A DNA stretch of 64,000 bases from Aquilaria yunnanensis (Eukaryota > Streptophyta > Magnoliopsida > Malvales > Thymelaeaceae): positions 72,727,751 to 72,791,750 of the forward strand of contig CM077596.1 in NCBI GenBank assembly GCA_039654915.1, read 5' to 3'. Position 1 is the stretch's first letter. Every line of letters begins with the position of its first letter. The position numbers were made by a program, and so were the translations under genes. Shown here piece after piece: positions 23,221 to 34,649 of the stretch. The notes under the pieces were generated by a model, which had not been told where the DNA came from, did not search any database, and saw only the letters and a program-made list of their open reading frames with translations.

Positions 23221-23692
23221 AACTTTCTTGAAGTGAGATGACTCAAGTGGCCTTGCTTGCTCGTGCTTGTTCTCAGTTCTTTTTGGTTTTGAATTTTCCC
23301 TTGTTGGCTTTTTTATGGAAGGGATGAACTTTTTCCTTTTCGGAGTTTTTGTTACAGAGAACCGAGATCATAGCCTTCTTGAAATGAGATGATTCAAGTG
23401 GCCTTACTTGCTTGTATTTGCTCTCAGTCTTTTTTTTTTTTTTTTGTTTTGAATTTTCCCTTGTTGGCTTTTTGATGGAAGGGATGAACTTTTTCCCTTT
23501 TTTTTTTTTTGGAGTTTGTGTTATGGAGAACCGTGATCGTAGCCTTCTTGAAGTGAGATGACTCAAGTGGCTTTATTTGCTTCTCAGTCTCTTTTTTTTT
23601 TTTTTGATTTTCCCTTTAATGGCTTTTTGATGGAAGGGATGAACTTTTTCTTTTCGGAGTTTGTGTTGCGGAAAACTGAGAACCTTTTTTTT
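23221..23692. repeat. Three tandem repeats of about 150-170 bp
   Basis: Each begins CTTCTTGAAGTGAGATGACT (near 23223, 23375 and 23544) and includes T-tracts, GATGGAAGGGATGAACTTTT and a GGAGTTTGTGTTA-like end. Confidence 0.85.
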
Positions 23693-24266
23693 TTTTTTTG
23701 AGCATTTATGAGAATTGGGAAGCCACTGAAGTCATTTAATATGAGAGCTACCTTGTTTGGAAACTAACCCCAAACTTCTTGCAAGGATGTTGATAACCAC
23801 TGTGAATTCTTTTTGAGGGTTGAGGTGCAACATATGAAATCCTTCTTACTAGATTTGGCAGCACTTTCAAAATCATTACTATCAAATTTCCCTTAACTTT
23901 TTATTTTCACCCACGAGTAGTATCATTTAGAAAGCAAAGTATGATAGCAATAATGGATAGTATAATGGAAAGAGTGTAAAAATGGAAAGTAGTAGAATGC
24001 ACGCATCACATCTTTTTGTTGTACCAGAAAAAGAATAGCAGGTGTCCATTTAACAAAGACTACACCCTAGATTCTGGACTAAATCTAGGAGATTTTTACT
24101 ATTAGATTACTTTTGCAAGCTTTCAAAGATACAAGTTTATTCAAAGGATTCCCTGTCATTCGAAAATGTATGCGGACTGTTAGGTCAGATCTGACTTGGA
24201 GGCCTTCCAAAGTCAATGTAATTCTAGCTCGAAATCTTCACTTTTCAATTATCAATCACATCGGGC

Positions 24267-25286
24267 CTAGCAACTTGGACTTGGTTTTGCTTGATGAGGC
24301 GGCAATGGATTGTGGGTGACATTTGGCTCATCGGAAAAGTCCAACCACTTTGACTCGATTAATTGTTGAACTATACGCTTCAATGCCATGCAGTTTTCCA
24401 AGCCATGGCCTGGAACGCCATCATGATATGGGCAGGTAATGTTAGGGTCATACCACCTTGGATATGGGGGTTTGAATGGCTTTGTAGGAATTGGACGGAT
24501 AAATTGTCTTTCGATGAGTTTTGGGTATAACTCAGTATAAGTCATGGAAATTGGTGTGAAAACTTCTCTTGGTCTTGGTGCAGGTACTGGAGGAGTAGGA
24601 GCAGGTGGCCATGACTGATTAGGTCTGTTAAAAGGATAATTGTTGGGCCTATTGGAAGGATAATCATTGGGCCTATTTGGAGGATAATTATTGGGCCTAT
24701 TCAGAGGATAATCATTGGGCCTATTTGGAAGGTAATTATCGGGCCCATTGGCAAAATAGGATAGGCGAGGTCCGATAGCCACAGTATCCACGAGGGGAAT
24801 CCTTCTTCCGCGTCCTATTTGTTGTACTTCGTCATCTTTTCTTCTGGATGGTCCTCCTCTTTTCATAGGATTATTAAAGGATTCAGCAATATTCCCAGTC
24901 CTAATCTCATGCTCGATTCTTTCTCCAGACATGACAATGTTAGAAAAATTAGTTACCGAATTGTCAATGAGTTCGTCATAATATAGGTACTTCAGTGTCT
25001 GGACAAACAAAGTGACCATTTCTCTTTCTGTCATGGGTGGCTGAACTTGTGCTTCTTGAATTGCTTTCGCCTTGATTAGCTCGATCAATTGTCTCATTTG
25101 TTCGGCCATACTTTCTATCTTGGACTCTATCTTTATGAGACATCCTTCGATTTGTTCTGCCATTAATCTTATTTGGAGCCGAGTTGGATATCGGTGTTGA
25201 GGTCCAATTTTACCCCTTTTTAAAGTAAGATTTATTTTATTAGACTCTACATGTATGTGATTGATGCAATGAATGCATGCATGCAA
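24267..25286 (-). pseudogene. Internally deleted gag of the Tat/Ogre-like retrotransposon
   Basis: A 339-codon frame. The N-terminal part (to about residue 90) has coiled-coil-like MAEQ...IKIESKIESMAEQMRQ. It is joined directly to AQVQPPMTEREMVTLFV and FSNIVMSGERIEHEIRTGNI, which belong near the end of the Gag core, so the central capsid part is missing. Then come a proline/asparagine-rich repeat (NRPNDYP/NRPNNYP, about 190-225) and a zinc-finger-like C-terminus CPYHDGVPGHGLENCMALK (286-304) followed by WLDFSDEPNVTHNPLP. This C-terminus is typical of Tat/Ogre Gag. In full elements Gag forms the particle and packages RNA. This shortened form probably cannot assemble alone but might still bind RNA. 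The true start may be the MAEQ methionine rather than the first ATG. Confidence 0.85.
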
Positions 25287-26075
25287 TGTGAGATTATGTT
25301 TTTATCAGACTTTGTATGCACGTGATTGATGTAATGGATGCATGCAATAAGTGAGCTTGATTATCAACTATTGTGAAACTTCAAGACTTCTAGTTATCAT
25401 TAAAAAGACCAAAAAGTTAGCATAATTTGATGCCTGATTTTGATGCATGAAGAATAATTGCACAGAACGGAAGTATAACAAAAGAAAAATAAGGTTATTA
25501 ACAAGTTAAATAGTAATTAACAACTCATGAAGTATTATGGATAAACAAATTAAAACCATACGAAGAAAAGTGTAGAGTAACAACACAGCATAACAAAGAT
25601 ATGTTTATGGCGTTGGTAAAATGGTAGAAATTCTATGGTCAGTTCTATGGTTAAGTGGGGAGTTCTATATGCATAAGGTGGTTTATCAAAAAGGCAAGGG
25701 ATAGTTCCCGAATCCCGTCACTAAATTATAGTGACAGCCCGATTCCTTACCCTCTAGGGTTTATGTAAGGAATGGATTAATTCGAGTCGTAGCTTTTCGT
25801 GGGCCCATGCAGAGACTAACCGTCTCAGGAGGCAATACACTACTTTGCTACTTTGAAACCGGTGAAGGCTTGGAGACCATGGCCTCACAAGGACAACAAC
25901 ACCAATTACGCTTAGAAAGAATTGTGTTCGATTTGAGGAAGCTCGGGTATAGAGCTTCATTTTGTGAATGCATTATGCATGTTTAGAATAAGTAAATATA
26001 ACATATAAATCCACATAAAAATAAACAAAACAGAACAAAATAAATAAATTTTTAGGCTTGACTCACTAACCAGGG
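25287..26075 (-). other. Retrotransposon 5' leader between PBS and gag
   Basis: Untranslated leader of the element. A 68-codon frame at 25754-25960 is not recognisable. Confidence 0.6.
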
Positions 26076-26094
26076 GTCCCCAGCGGAGTCGCCA
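26076..26094 (-). promoter_or_regulatory. Primer binding site (tRNA-Arg type)
   Basis: Three bases inside the 5' LTR the element strand reads TGGCGACTCCGCTGGGGAC, which I recall as the tRNA-Arg-type PBS of Ogre-like elements. It confirms minus-strand orientation. Confidence 0.75.
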
Positions 26095-26097
26095 AGC

Positions 26098-28287
26098 TGT
26101 GGCAACGTGTGGTTCGTTTTCGGGAGTCGCCACCAATCGGTTTTTTTCTTAGGTCGATTGGATACCTAAAATATGGTCTGCGAGAGTTCGGGGATCGAGA
26201 GTACGGTTACGTTAAAACAACTTTGTTAAAACGCCCAAAAATTGGCACCTTAGTTGATTTTAATTTTGTTTTGCTTTGTTTTTAAATAATTTTCAGTTAA
26301 TTTTCAAAATTAGAAATTTTAACTGGATTATGTCGAAATGTGGATTTTTTTAATTAATTAATTTGTATGAAATTTTATACTTCCGAACCATGGACTCTGC
26401 CGAGTCATTTGGACACGGAAGATTTTTATTCCGAACCATGGACTCTGCCGAGTCATTTGGACACGGAATTTGGTGAAAATTTTAATCCATATCGTAAAAA
26501 TATGGATTTTTATCTTTTTATTTAATTTATTTATTTTAAAAGTTTGATATTTTCCAAACCGTAGATCCTGCTGGATCATCCGGATATGGAAATTAATATC
26601 CAAGCCATGGATTCTAACCGAATCATTTGGACATGGATATGATCCGTCTTAGGATTTCGTTATTTAATTTTATTTTATTTTTTAATAATTTCAGTTAATA
26701 TCCAAACCATGGATTCTAACCGAATCATCTGGACATGGATTTTATGATCCGTCTTAAGACGGATTTCTAATTTAATTTAATTTTATTTTTTAATAATTTT
26801 AGCGAATATCCAAGCCATGGATTCTAACCGAATCATTTGGACATGGATTTTGATAATCGATCTTAGGTCAGTTTTTCCAATAATTTATATGTTACTTAAC
26901 CAATAATTTGATTTACATTTAAATACAGTATAAGAATGAAAATTAAACTATTCTAAAATCCAATAAATATACATGAATATACATATCAAATCAAAGTCCC
27001 ATGTTGTTCTCTTAATGATCAAAATTAATGTAAGATAAAATCAACTAATAATAGAAGAAACAAAGAAAAATAAAAAACAAACAAACAAAAAGCTTGCTGT
27101 TAGTGATGAATCTGTAAGGAAAATAAAATTCATAACTTAAATGGATAAAATAAAAAGAATTAAGGGCTAAGTAATAATTTTACCCAAAATTTTTAAAATT
27201 TTGACTTGGTCAAATCGTTTTTTTTCGTTTCTGTTTCTTGTTTCAGCAACAGGGAGGCGTGAGCAGCAGCGGCACGGCGGTGGAGGAGGCGACGGCTGGG
27301 AGACGTGGCAGAGGAGGAAGCGCAGCAGGAGGAGGCGACGGCGGGGCGTCCGGCGGCGAGGGGAGTGGGACGCGAGGGAAGAATAGCAGCGCGACGGCTG
27401 GGGGCGGTGCTGGAGGAGAGACCGACGGCGGCGAAAGCTGGAAGCGTCGGTGGCGGCCAAGGAAATGAAAAGGGAGAACAGCGTGGCACGACGCGTCGAA
27501 GGCGCGACGTCAAGCGGGAATCGGAGTTGCTGGCGGAAGGCGGGAGTGAGATGGTGACGGCGTCGTTGGGATGCGACGACCGGCGAGGGAAAGGGGGGAA
27601 CTTGGGCATCGGCGGCCACGATGGGGCGTCGGAGATGGCGGAACTTTGGGGGAAATCCTGAGGCGTCGTCGGTGGGCTGAAATGGAGAAACGTCTGGCGA
27701 GGGAGCTCGGCCAAGAGAGAGAGAAGAGAGGGAGGGTTGCGCGATGAGGGAGAGACAGAGAGATGGAGGCCCGTGAGGGGAGGCTGCTGAGAGAGAGAGC
27801 TCAGGGGAGCGCAGAGAGAGAGAGAATGGAGAGCTGTGAGGGGAGGCTGCTTGTCTGTGAGATGAGAGAGAGAGTTGTTGCCTCCTGAGAAAGAGAAAAC
27901 GTTGTGAGCAGATAAGGAGAGGGGAAGAAGCTTCTGGAGAGCGTGCCGGGAGGTTCAACTGGGGGAGAAATATCTAAGCCAAGGGAACACGGGGGAGGTG
28001 TTTTTGTTTTTGTTTTTGTTTTTTTGTTTTTTTGTTTTTTTTAATTAATTAATAATAATAATTTTTTTTAATTAATTAATAATTAATTATTGTTTTTAAT
28101 ACACACATACATATATTATTATTTTAAAGCTAATAAAACAGAATCCCCCTAAACTAATTGTTATTAAAATATATTATATTTTTTATTTTTTATTTTTTAT
28201 TTTTATTTATTTTAATTAATTTTTAGTAATTTTTTTTAATTAATTAATTCTTTTTTTATGAAGGTCGGACGAAATTGGGTGTCAACA
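26098..28287 (-). repeat. 5' LTR of the Tat/Ogre-like element
   Basis: 2190 bp, nearly identical to the LTR at 14221-16449, including six hairpin motifs at about 26388-26847 and the GC-rich block at about 27237-28000. A 14-bp difference near 27547 shifts the frame of the long proline/serine-rich open frame relative to the other LTR. Confidence 0.93.
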
Positions 28288-28638
28288 ATTATTATTATTG
28301 TTATATTGTTATTATTATTATGACTATTATTAGAACTATTACTGTTATTATAATTATTGGGTAAAAATAATAATAATTATTATTATTATTCTTATTATAA
28401 TCATTATCATTAATATTAATATTATTATTGTTATATTGTTCATATTATTGTTATTATTAAGCGTAATATTACATTAATATTATTCTCCTTCTTCTTGTTC
28501 ATATTATTAAGGTTATTATAATCATTGATATCATAGTTATTATTACTTTCATTATTATTATTTTCTAACTATTACTACTTCTACTACGTACTATTCTTAT
28601 TATTATTACTATTATTATTTTATATTATTGGGTACATC

Positions 28639-28680
<42 letters not shown>
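28288..28680. repeat. Continuation of the ATT-rich microsatellite region
   Basis: The right half of the tract split by the retrotransposon, with a long ATT run at 28638-28680. Confidence 0.9.
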
Positions 28681-28681
<1 letters not shown>

Positions 28682-29389
28682 ACCATGACATAATATAACC
28701 ATTAAGACTAAATCACTCAAACTAAACCATAAGTCAACCAATTACCATGAAAATATACAAATAATAAATTCATACAATAATCTATATCAGAAACTGAAAA
28801 TATCTACTTTCAACATAATTAAATATCACAAATAAATTTCATATTCACCTTTTCCATCACTAAAACTACCTACAAATTAAAAATAATTAATAGAAATTAA
28901 TTGGCAAATACCTAACTCAAATACCCAAAGCAATGTTGGAACCATAATCACAATACAAAAATTTTAATTGCAACATAAATAATAAAAAATAATTTTTTAC
29001 CTCAAAACCGTTTCAAAATTTCGGACATAGTAAAAAAAAAAACAAAATTTACCTCTAACAATTTCACAAGCAGAGGAATAACAATGGGCAACCCTGGAAG
29101 CTCAGAGATGAAGGTACGAACTAACAAAATGGAGTTAAAAAAACTCAATCTAAAGACCCCTACATTTATGTACTGAGAATCGACGAAATAAGTAAATATA
29201 GACTCATACCTGAAAAAATAGCACCAGATATGTGAAATGGAGGGAAAATCGACGCAAAACGGCAGTCCCTGAGCTCCGTTGCCGGCAATGGTGACAAATG
29301 TGGCGACAGAGAACAATGGACGTCTTTTTCGCGAAATGTCATGATTAAAGTTGTTGGAGGAGGAAGACGAATTTTAAAAAAGACCTTAT
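28681..29389. other. CACTA right interior, no recognisable gene
   Basis: Open frames at 29002-29429 show no known domain. This is the first part of the CACTA element in its transcription direction and may include its promoter. Confidence 0.5.
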
Positions 29390-29655
29390 CAACGACTAGG
29401 CCGTTGGTAAAAATAACCACCAAACGCACCGTTTCATTTAAGAATTACCAACGGCTAGATGAGCCCACAAAATTAGGCCGAATTGTAAAAAGAATTCTAC
29501 CAACGCGTGCACGTTGGAAACTTTACCAACGGTCAAGCCCATTAGTATTTACCAATGGCTAGAACGTTGGAAAAAAAACCCCAAATAGTACTCATTCTTT
29601 ACCAACGCGTGCACGTTGAAAAAAAATACCAATGGCTAATAATTGTATTGGTAAA
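29390..29655. repeat. CACTA right subterminal repeat array
   Basis: Copies of ACCAACGCGTGCACGTTGG, ACCAACGG and related units, matching the left array in motif. Confidence 0.8.
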
Positions 29656-30127
29656 TCCCCCTTTTTTAGTAGTGTATATGTCAATTAATCATATTTCATT
29701 ATTTTATATATGTAAGTATGTGGTTCATTAATATAAAATGAAAAAAAAAGCTAACTTATGGTATACGGTATACCATAGCATATGGCAATAAATTGACAAA
29801 AACACATTAAAAATTAGTGTAAGTGGTAACGGTCAAGCCCATTAGTATTTACCAATGGCTAGAACGTTGGAAAAAAAACCCCAAATAGTACTCATTCTTT
29901 ACCAACGCGTGCACGTTGAAAAAAAATACCAATGGCTAATAATTGTATTGGTAAATCCCCCTTTTTTAGTAGTGTATATGTCAATTAATCATATTTCATT
30001 ATTTTATATATGTAAGTATGTGGTTCATTAATATAAAATGAAAAAAAAAGCTAACTTATGGTATACGGTATACCATAGCATATGGCAATAAATTGACAAA
30101 AACACATTAAAAATTAGTGTAAGTGGT
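29528..30127. repeat. Perfect 300-bp tandem duplication spanning the CACTA 3' end
   Basis: 29528-29827 and 29828-30127 are identical by line-by-line comparison. Each contains the last 147 bp of the CACTA element, its TTTTAGTAGTG terminus, the TAT duplication and about 150 bp of flank, so a second CACTA terminus lies at 29974. The flank part includes the palindrome GGTATACGGTATACC. Confidence 0.95.
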
Positions 30128-31015
30128 ATATTTGCCATAAGCACGATATATCATGCATTTTGATGATATTACTGTGAAAACTTGTATACCACATGTCCTA
30201 TACTCATAGTAAGCAATGTACCCTGCGATATATCACGGTATTTAAGTTTATGATCTTTAGCAACAGACAAATTGTTGAGTTGGAGTTGGGTAAGGTTCAT
30301 GAATGTTTTGAGAGCACCGGAGTAGTTTGAGAAAGTGTAATTGTTGTCGGATAAGGCCTGGACCCAATTGCCAGTGATGAAACCCAGCCATTTCCAAAAG
30401 GTGAAGGTGGCCGCTGACGAAGACAAAAGGCCTATTTATCAATAGCCTAGAAAACTTGATGAGTTAGTGGGAGAACACCAAAGGCAAGATTGAATATTCA
30501 AGGGAACTAGAAGCAAAGAAGACGAAAGCCTGTTGCATATTTGTGTTGGGTTTGGGCAGAAGGTTAAAAGATCAATTGTGATATCTAACAAAGAAATATG
30601 CATATATGAAAAAGAATCCATAGCTGAAACAGTGGCTCGTCAGAATTCATCTAGTGTGCTATGCCACTCGGAACATTTTTTAGAAGTGGCAGTTCTAAAA
30701 AAAATTGGATGCAGAATTATTCTAGTTGTACCTTGAGGTTAAAAACGGAACCCTTCTTCCAAGATCCAATTCTTCTTATACAAAAAAAGCACCGCCGTTG
30801 CCATCTACTTTGTTAACTACGCCAATAGTAGCAGTGGCAAATCCATAAATTTTACAAAGGGGGTCCGAATATATATATATAAATATTAAATTTAGCATTA
30901 CAAAACAAAACTTATAAATTCACATATGTAACATAAAATCTAAACTCATGTACTACATAATGATTATTTTTTAAAGTTAACGGCTCAAACTCAATTGTAC
31001 CTCCGACCAGAACTT
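30128..31015. other. Intergenic, with weak gene-like fragments
   Basis: The minus strand at 30169-30426 has a short leucine-rich-repeat-like stretch (LKTFMNLTQLQLNNLS) too small to assign. A hAT fragment lies at 30832-30975. Confidence 0.5.
30832..30975. mobile_element. hAT element fragment related to that at 4569-5247
   Basis: Starts CAGTGGCAAATCCATAAATT and, with changes, follows the inverted right end of the complete copy (TTTTACAAAGGG, then TTAAATTTA and ACATAAAAT). The other end is missing. Confidence 0.6.
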
Positions 31016-33176
31016 GAACCCGATTAAAGTGAAACCCGAAAAACCCAAAACCCGAATGACCCAAACTCGAAATATCCGAATCTAAAATAACCCAAAACCG
31101 AATTGGGTTGAACCCGAAATGACCCAAACCCAAGACTGACCTGACCTAAACCCAAAAAGACCCGAGTCTAAACCCCGACAAAACCCGAATTTAACCCAAA
31201 TCAATATAAAATATAGGGTCGGCAAACATTTAAAAATTCATGATTTTTTTATATATTGATTATTTATCTAAATTGTACATTTATTATGACCATGCAATTT
31301 AAAAAATTCAAAAAGTACTTCAAAAATATTTTTTGTTTAGGTATCTTATGGAATTTAAATAGCAAATTAATAAAATAATTTGTCTTTGTTTGTTTAGAGG
31401 TCTTTTAGGATTTATTGATTGAGAGAACTTAATAATTTTAGTATTCTCAAATTTCAACATAATTCTATAAAACTACTAAATCAAACTTAACTTAGTGTTT
31501 TGGCCCTTATTTTATGAGATCATCAAATTTTATCTCAAAAAATTGCCAGATTTATCTTAAACTCTTGAGAGTTGACAGATTTGCCTCAAAAATTTTAATT
31601 TTGTCTAGAATTTTCTAAAAAATTCTAATTCACACCCAAACTCTTTCATTTCGCCTACAGTGACTGCAAACGACATCTAGGAGTCTAAGGCTCAAAATTA
31701 GTAACTAAACTAAATTAATTCATTTTTTGACTCTAAATAATGACTCTAAATTCCTAAAAAATTATAACTCAAAGTGACATTATAATTTAAATATATCTAA
31801 TCCTACCAACTGCTTAAGTTCTAAAATGACTGAGTTTATAGTTTTGTGAATCAAATTTATAAAGTTTTAAATTACGTATTTTTATTAAAATAATTGTATA
31901 TTAATATATTTTTATCTAGTTAAATTAATTTTTTTAGATTATTTTTTATGCATAGTAATTTTTTAGTGATGAGGTGCCTAAATTTTAAATTTTTCATTTT
32001 AGTCACCCATAAAAATTGCAACATGGGCACCCAAACTTTTCAAATATTTGCTTAAAAAATCAAATTGTTTAATTTAATTTTTAGCAAAACCTAAATAAAA
32101 AATTGAATTAATTCAGTTATTCTAGCCTATACACCAATAACCCAATTAGACTCGAATCTAACCCAAAACCCAAATAATTTGATTTGAAGTTACCCAAGAC
32201 AAGAGGCGAAAGTTTCGGGTTTTGGGTCGAAACCCGAAATACATGACCTCACTCACAAATCACAATTCAATAATGATAACCCGAACTGACCCAAAATATA
32301 ATGCGATTCGAATCAACCCTAACCCGAAAATGTAGGGTTGGGTTTCTGGTTTGCCCGACCATCCACAGCCAGCTGCAGCCTATTCGGCACTTCGTCTCCG
32401 ATCTTCTCCATTCTCGTCTTCTCCACTGTCTCCTTGTTGATGGTAGGGTTCTAAAGCCGTGAAGCCACTACGAACTGATGACAGAAGCTTTCGAATGCTG
32501 TATTGAGGGACAATGACAACGATAATGACGATGAAGGAGGCACGACAGCAGAGTTACAAACAACAAAGTTGCAACTGGCGAGGGTGGCTTGTTGGCGGCA
32601 AAGGATGATGCAACGTGGAGGGATGGCGCGACAACAAACAAAAGAGGGAGGCCGAGCAGAATTGATGCAAGATGCTGAGCAGGACGAACGAAGTGGACGC
32701 CGATGAGGATGGAGGAGAGCAGCACTATAGTGGTGTGTTGATTAGTTAGGTTAGGATGGCTATTGGCGATTGTGTGAAGTGATTATGGATTAGATTAGAG
32801 TTAGGGTAGGTATTTATAATATAGGTTTATGGGTTGAACTAAGAAGGGATTAGGCTGGAATATGAATAGGCTGGGAATTATTGATAATTTTGGGTTGAAT
32901 CGGGTTTGACCCGAGCCAACCCGATTCTTATATTTTAAAATCAATTTGGATTCGAGTCAACCCGAATGTCACTTATTTCATTATCTGACCTGACCCTACC
33001 CAAAAAAATTAGATTGGGTTTCGAGTTGAATTTTGGGTTGTGTCAAACTCTTACACCCGTACTCAAAACTGAAATTGACTCGAGATGCACCCAAACCGAA
33101 CTTGAAAATCAACTCACACCCAAATCTGAATAACCTAACACAAACCCAACTTGACTCACTCAATTGTTATCTCTAT
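31016..33176. mobile_element. hAT-like element with ACCCGAA / TTCGGGT subterminal clusters
   Basis: Clusters of AACCCGAA and its inverse occur at 31016-31200, 32110-32345 and 32885-33160. The right end, inverted, reads TAGAGATAACAATTGAGTG, like plant hAT termini beginning TAGRGRTG. The left boundary was not resolved. The interior encodes nothing recognisable; the 32468-32725 open frames look spurious. Confidence 0.45.
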
Positions 33177-33738
33177 TAAGATGTGTGTTTCTCATATCGG
33201 TTATGTATTAATTATCTAATATGTATTTACCCAATATTTTCTATTTCCATTAGTGGGTAAACATGCGTGAGCAATTCCGTAAAGGAACCGTCTTCACTCT
33301 TCAACCGCAACATAAAAATCATAACCGATCTTCAACCGCTCATTAAAATGAACACTTCGACAAAAGTCGTTACTTTCCCTCGTGTTCTTGATACCGAATT
33401 GATCCGCGAACTTGTTCCTCAAGAAAAACGAAAGTGAAAAGAGAAACAGAAAAGGGGAAAACAGCGTCTGCTTCAAAAAGTGCCGAATTAAGTGGAGTCT
33501 TCACCTTTCTTGCTGGGCCTGTCACGAGACTGTGACCGCCATAGCCACAGCTTGCTCTGCGAGCTTTATCGGAAGCGAGCTGGAGATCGAACATTCAATC
33601 GCGAGATCATACGGAAGAGCAAACGAATCGATTCCGGTTTCAGCTACGGCGAGGAGGAGAGGGGAGAATTTCGGGGTAATCGAAATTCCTTGATCGTCAA
33701 CTCCATTTCTTCCCCAAATTGAAGAAACCCTAAATCTG

Positions 33739-34649
33739 ATGACCCCGCTCATTCCCGGCCTCCCGAACGACGTCGGAGCGTACATTTTGTCCCTTCTTCC
33801 CTATTCCCACCACTCGCGCCTCAAACAGACCTGCAAATCGTGGCTTCTCTTCCTCTCCTCCGGAACCCTGCTCGCGCTCCGCCGGCGCCACCGTCGGCTC
33901 AGCCACCTCCTCTGCATATTCCCTCAAGATCCGCACATCTCGTCCCCGTTCCTCTTCGACCCGGAAACTATCTCCTGGCGGCATCTTCCTCTAATGCCAT
34001 GTAATCCCCACGAGTACGGTCTCTGCAACTTCACCTCTGTCTCTCTCGGGCCGCACGTTTATGTCCTCGGCGGATCCCTATTCGACACTCGATCATTTCC
34101 TTTGGACCGCCCATCTCCGTCATCGGCGGCTTTCAGGTACAATTTTTTCACTTCCGAGTGGGAACGACTGGCTCCAATGCTTTCCCCGAGGGGGAGCTTC
34201 GCTTGTGCGGCGGTTGATGGTTCCGATCAGATTATCGTGGCTGGAGGTGGGTCACGGCACACGATGTTCAGGACTGCAGGGAGTAGCGTATGCTCGGTGG
34301 AGAGATATGATGTGGGGAGAGATGAGTGGGTGGCTTTGGATGGGTTGCCGAGGTTTCGAGCAGGTTGTGTGGGGTTTATGGCTAGAGGGGAAGGGGATGA
34401 GAAGGAGTTTTGGGTGATGGGAGGCTATGGGGAGTCAAGGACTGTTTCGGGAGTGTTTCCAGTGGCTGAATACTATAGGGACGCGGTTGTTATGGAGCTG
34501 AATGGTGGTGGTAGTACAGGAAAGTGGAGGGAGGTTGGTGATATGTGGGGGGAGGGTGAGAGGCCTAGGCTTGGGAAGATTATTGTGGCAGAGGATGAGG
34601 GTTCTGGCAGACCTTCTGTCTTCATGCTTGATAATAATGATATCCTCAG
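33739..34649 (+). CDS. F-box/kelch-repeat protein (OR23-like), exon 1
   Basis: With exon 2 at 36648-36939 it encodes 400 residues. F-box/kelch proteins are SCF ubiquitin-ligase adaptors: the F-box binds the SKP1-type subunit and the kelch blades choose the target. The F-box is at residues 4-45 (LIPGLPNDVGAYILSLLPYS then KSWLLFLS). Kelch-type blades show YVLGGSLFDTRSF at 108-120, IIVAGGGSRH at 165-174 and FWVMGGYGESRTVSG at 224-238. From memory the whole protein resembles Arabidopsis OR23 (At4g03030). The ATG opens directly on MTPLIPGLPNDV, the usual start of this family. The donor is CAG|GTAAAT at 34650 (phase 2). An in-frame TAA overlaps the donor (34651-34653), so an unspliced message would end at residue 304. 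Confidence 0.9.

Larger units (their letters stand above)
14221..28287 (-). mobile_element. Ty3/Gypsy Tat/Ogre-like LTR retrotransposon, non-autonomous, with captured ORFs
   Basis: Two direct LTRs (14221-16449 and 26098-28287) enclose a 9.65-kb interior. Read on the minus strand, the LTR starts TGTTGACACCCAATTTCGTC and ends GTTGCCACA. A PBS follows the upstream LTR (26076-26094) and a polypurine tract precedes the downstream LTR (16450-16462). ATTAT flanks both sides (14216-14220 and 28288-28292), a 5-bp duplication, although it lies inside an ATT microsatellite. The LTR start, the PBS type, the Gag C-terminus and the tandem repeats before the polypurine tract fit the Tat/Ogre lineage. No reverse transcriptase, RNase H, integrase or protease was seen. 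Instead the interior carries, all in sense, a deleted gag, two cysteine-rich virus-like ORFs and a LOG-like ORF. By eye the LTRs differ by only about eight substitutions plus a few indels, so the insertion is young. Confidence 0.9.
6800..29674 (-). mobile_element. CACTA (En/Spm) transposon interrupted by an LTR retrotransposon
   Basis: The left end begins CACTACTAAAA at 6800 and the right end is its inverse, TTTTAGTAGTG, ending at 29674. TAT flanks both sides (6797-6799 and 29675-29677), the 3-bp duplication typical of CACTA elements. Just inside each end lie many short direct and inverted copies of a TTGGTAATTACCAA-type motif, the usual subterminal transposase-binding architecture. Two decayed transposase genes (TNP2-type and Ptta/TNPA-type) lie at 7.7-13.1 kb on the minus strand. 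Without the 14.07-kb retrotransposon nested at 14221-28287, the element is about 8.8 kb. Stops and frameshifts in both transposase genes make autonomous movement unlikely. Confidence 0.92.

Noticed and set aside
24113..24319. Plus-strand frame beside gag
   Set aside because: Antisense to the Gag C-terminal region, which explains the overlap; no domain.
30169..30426. Leucine-rich-repeat receptor fragment
   Set aside because: Only one short stretch looks LRR-like; too little to call a pseudogene.
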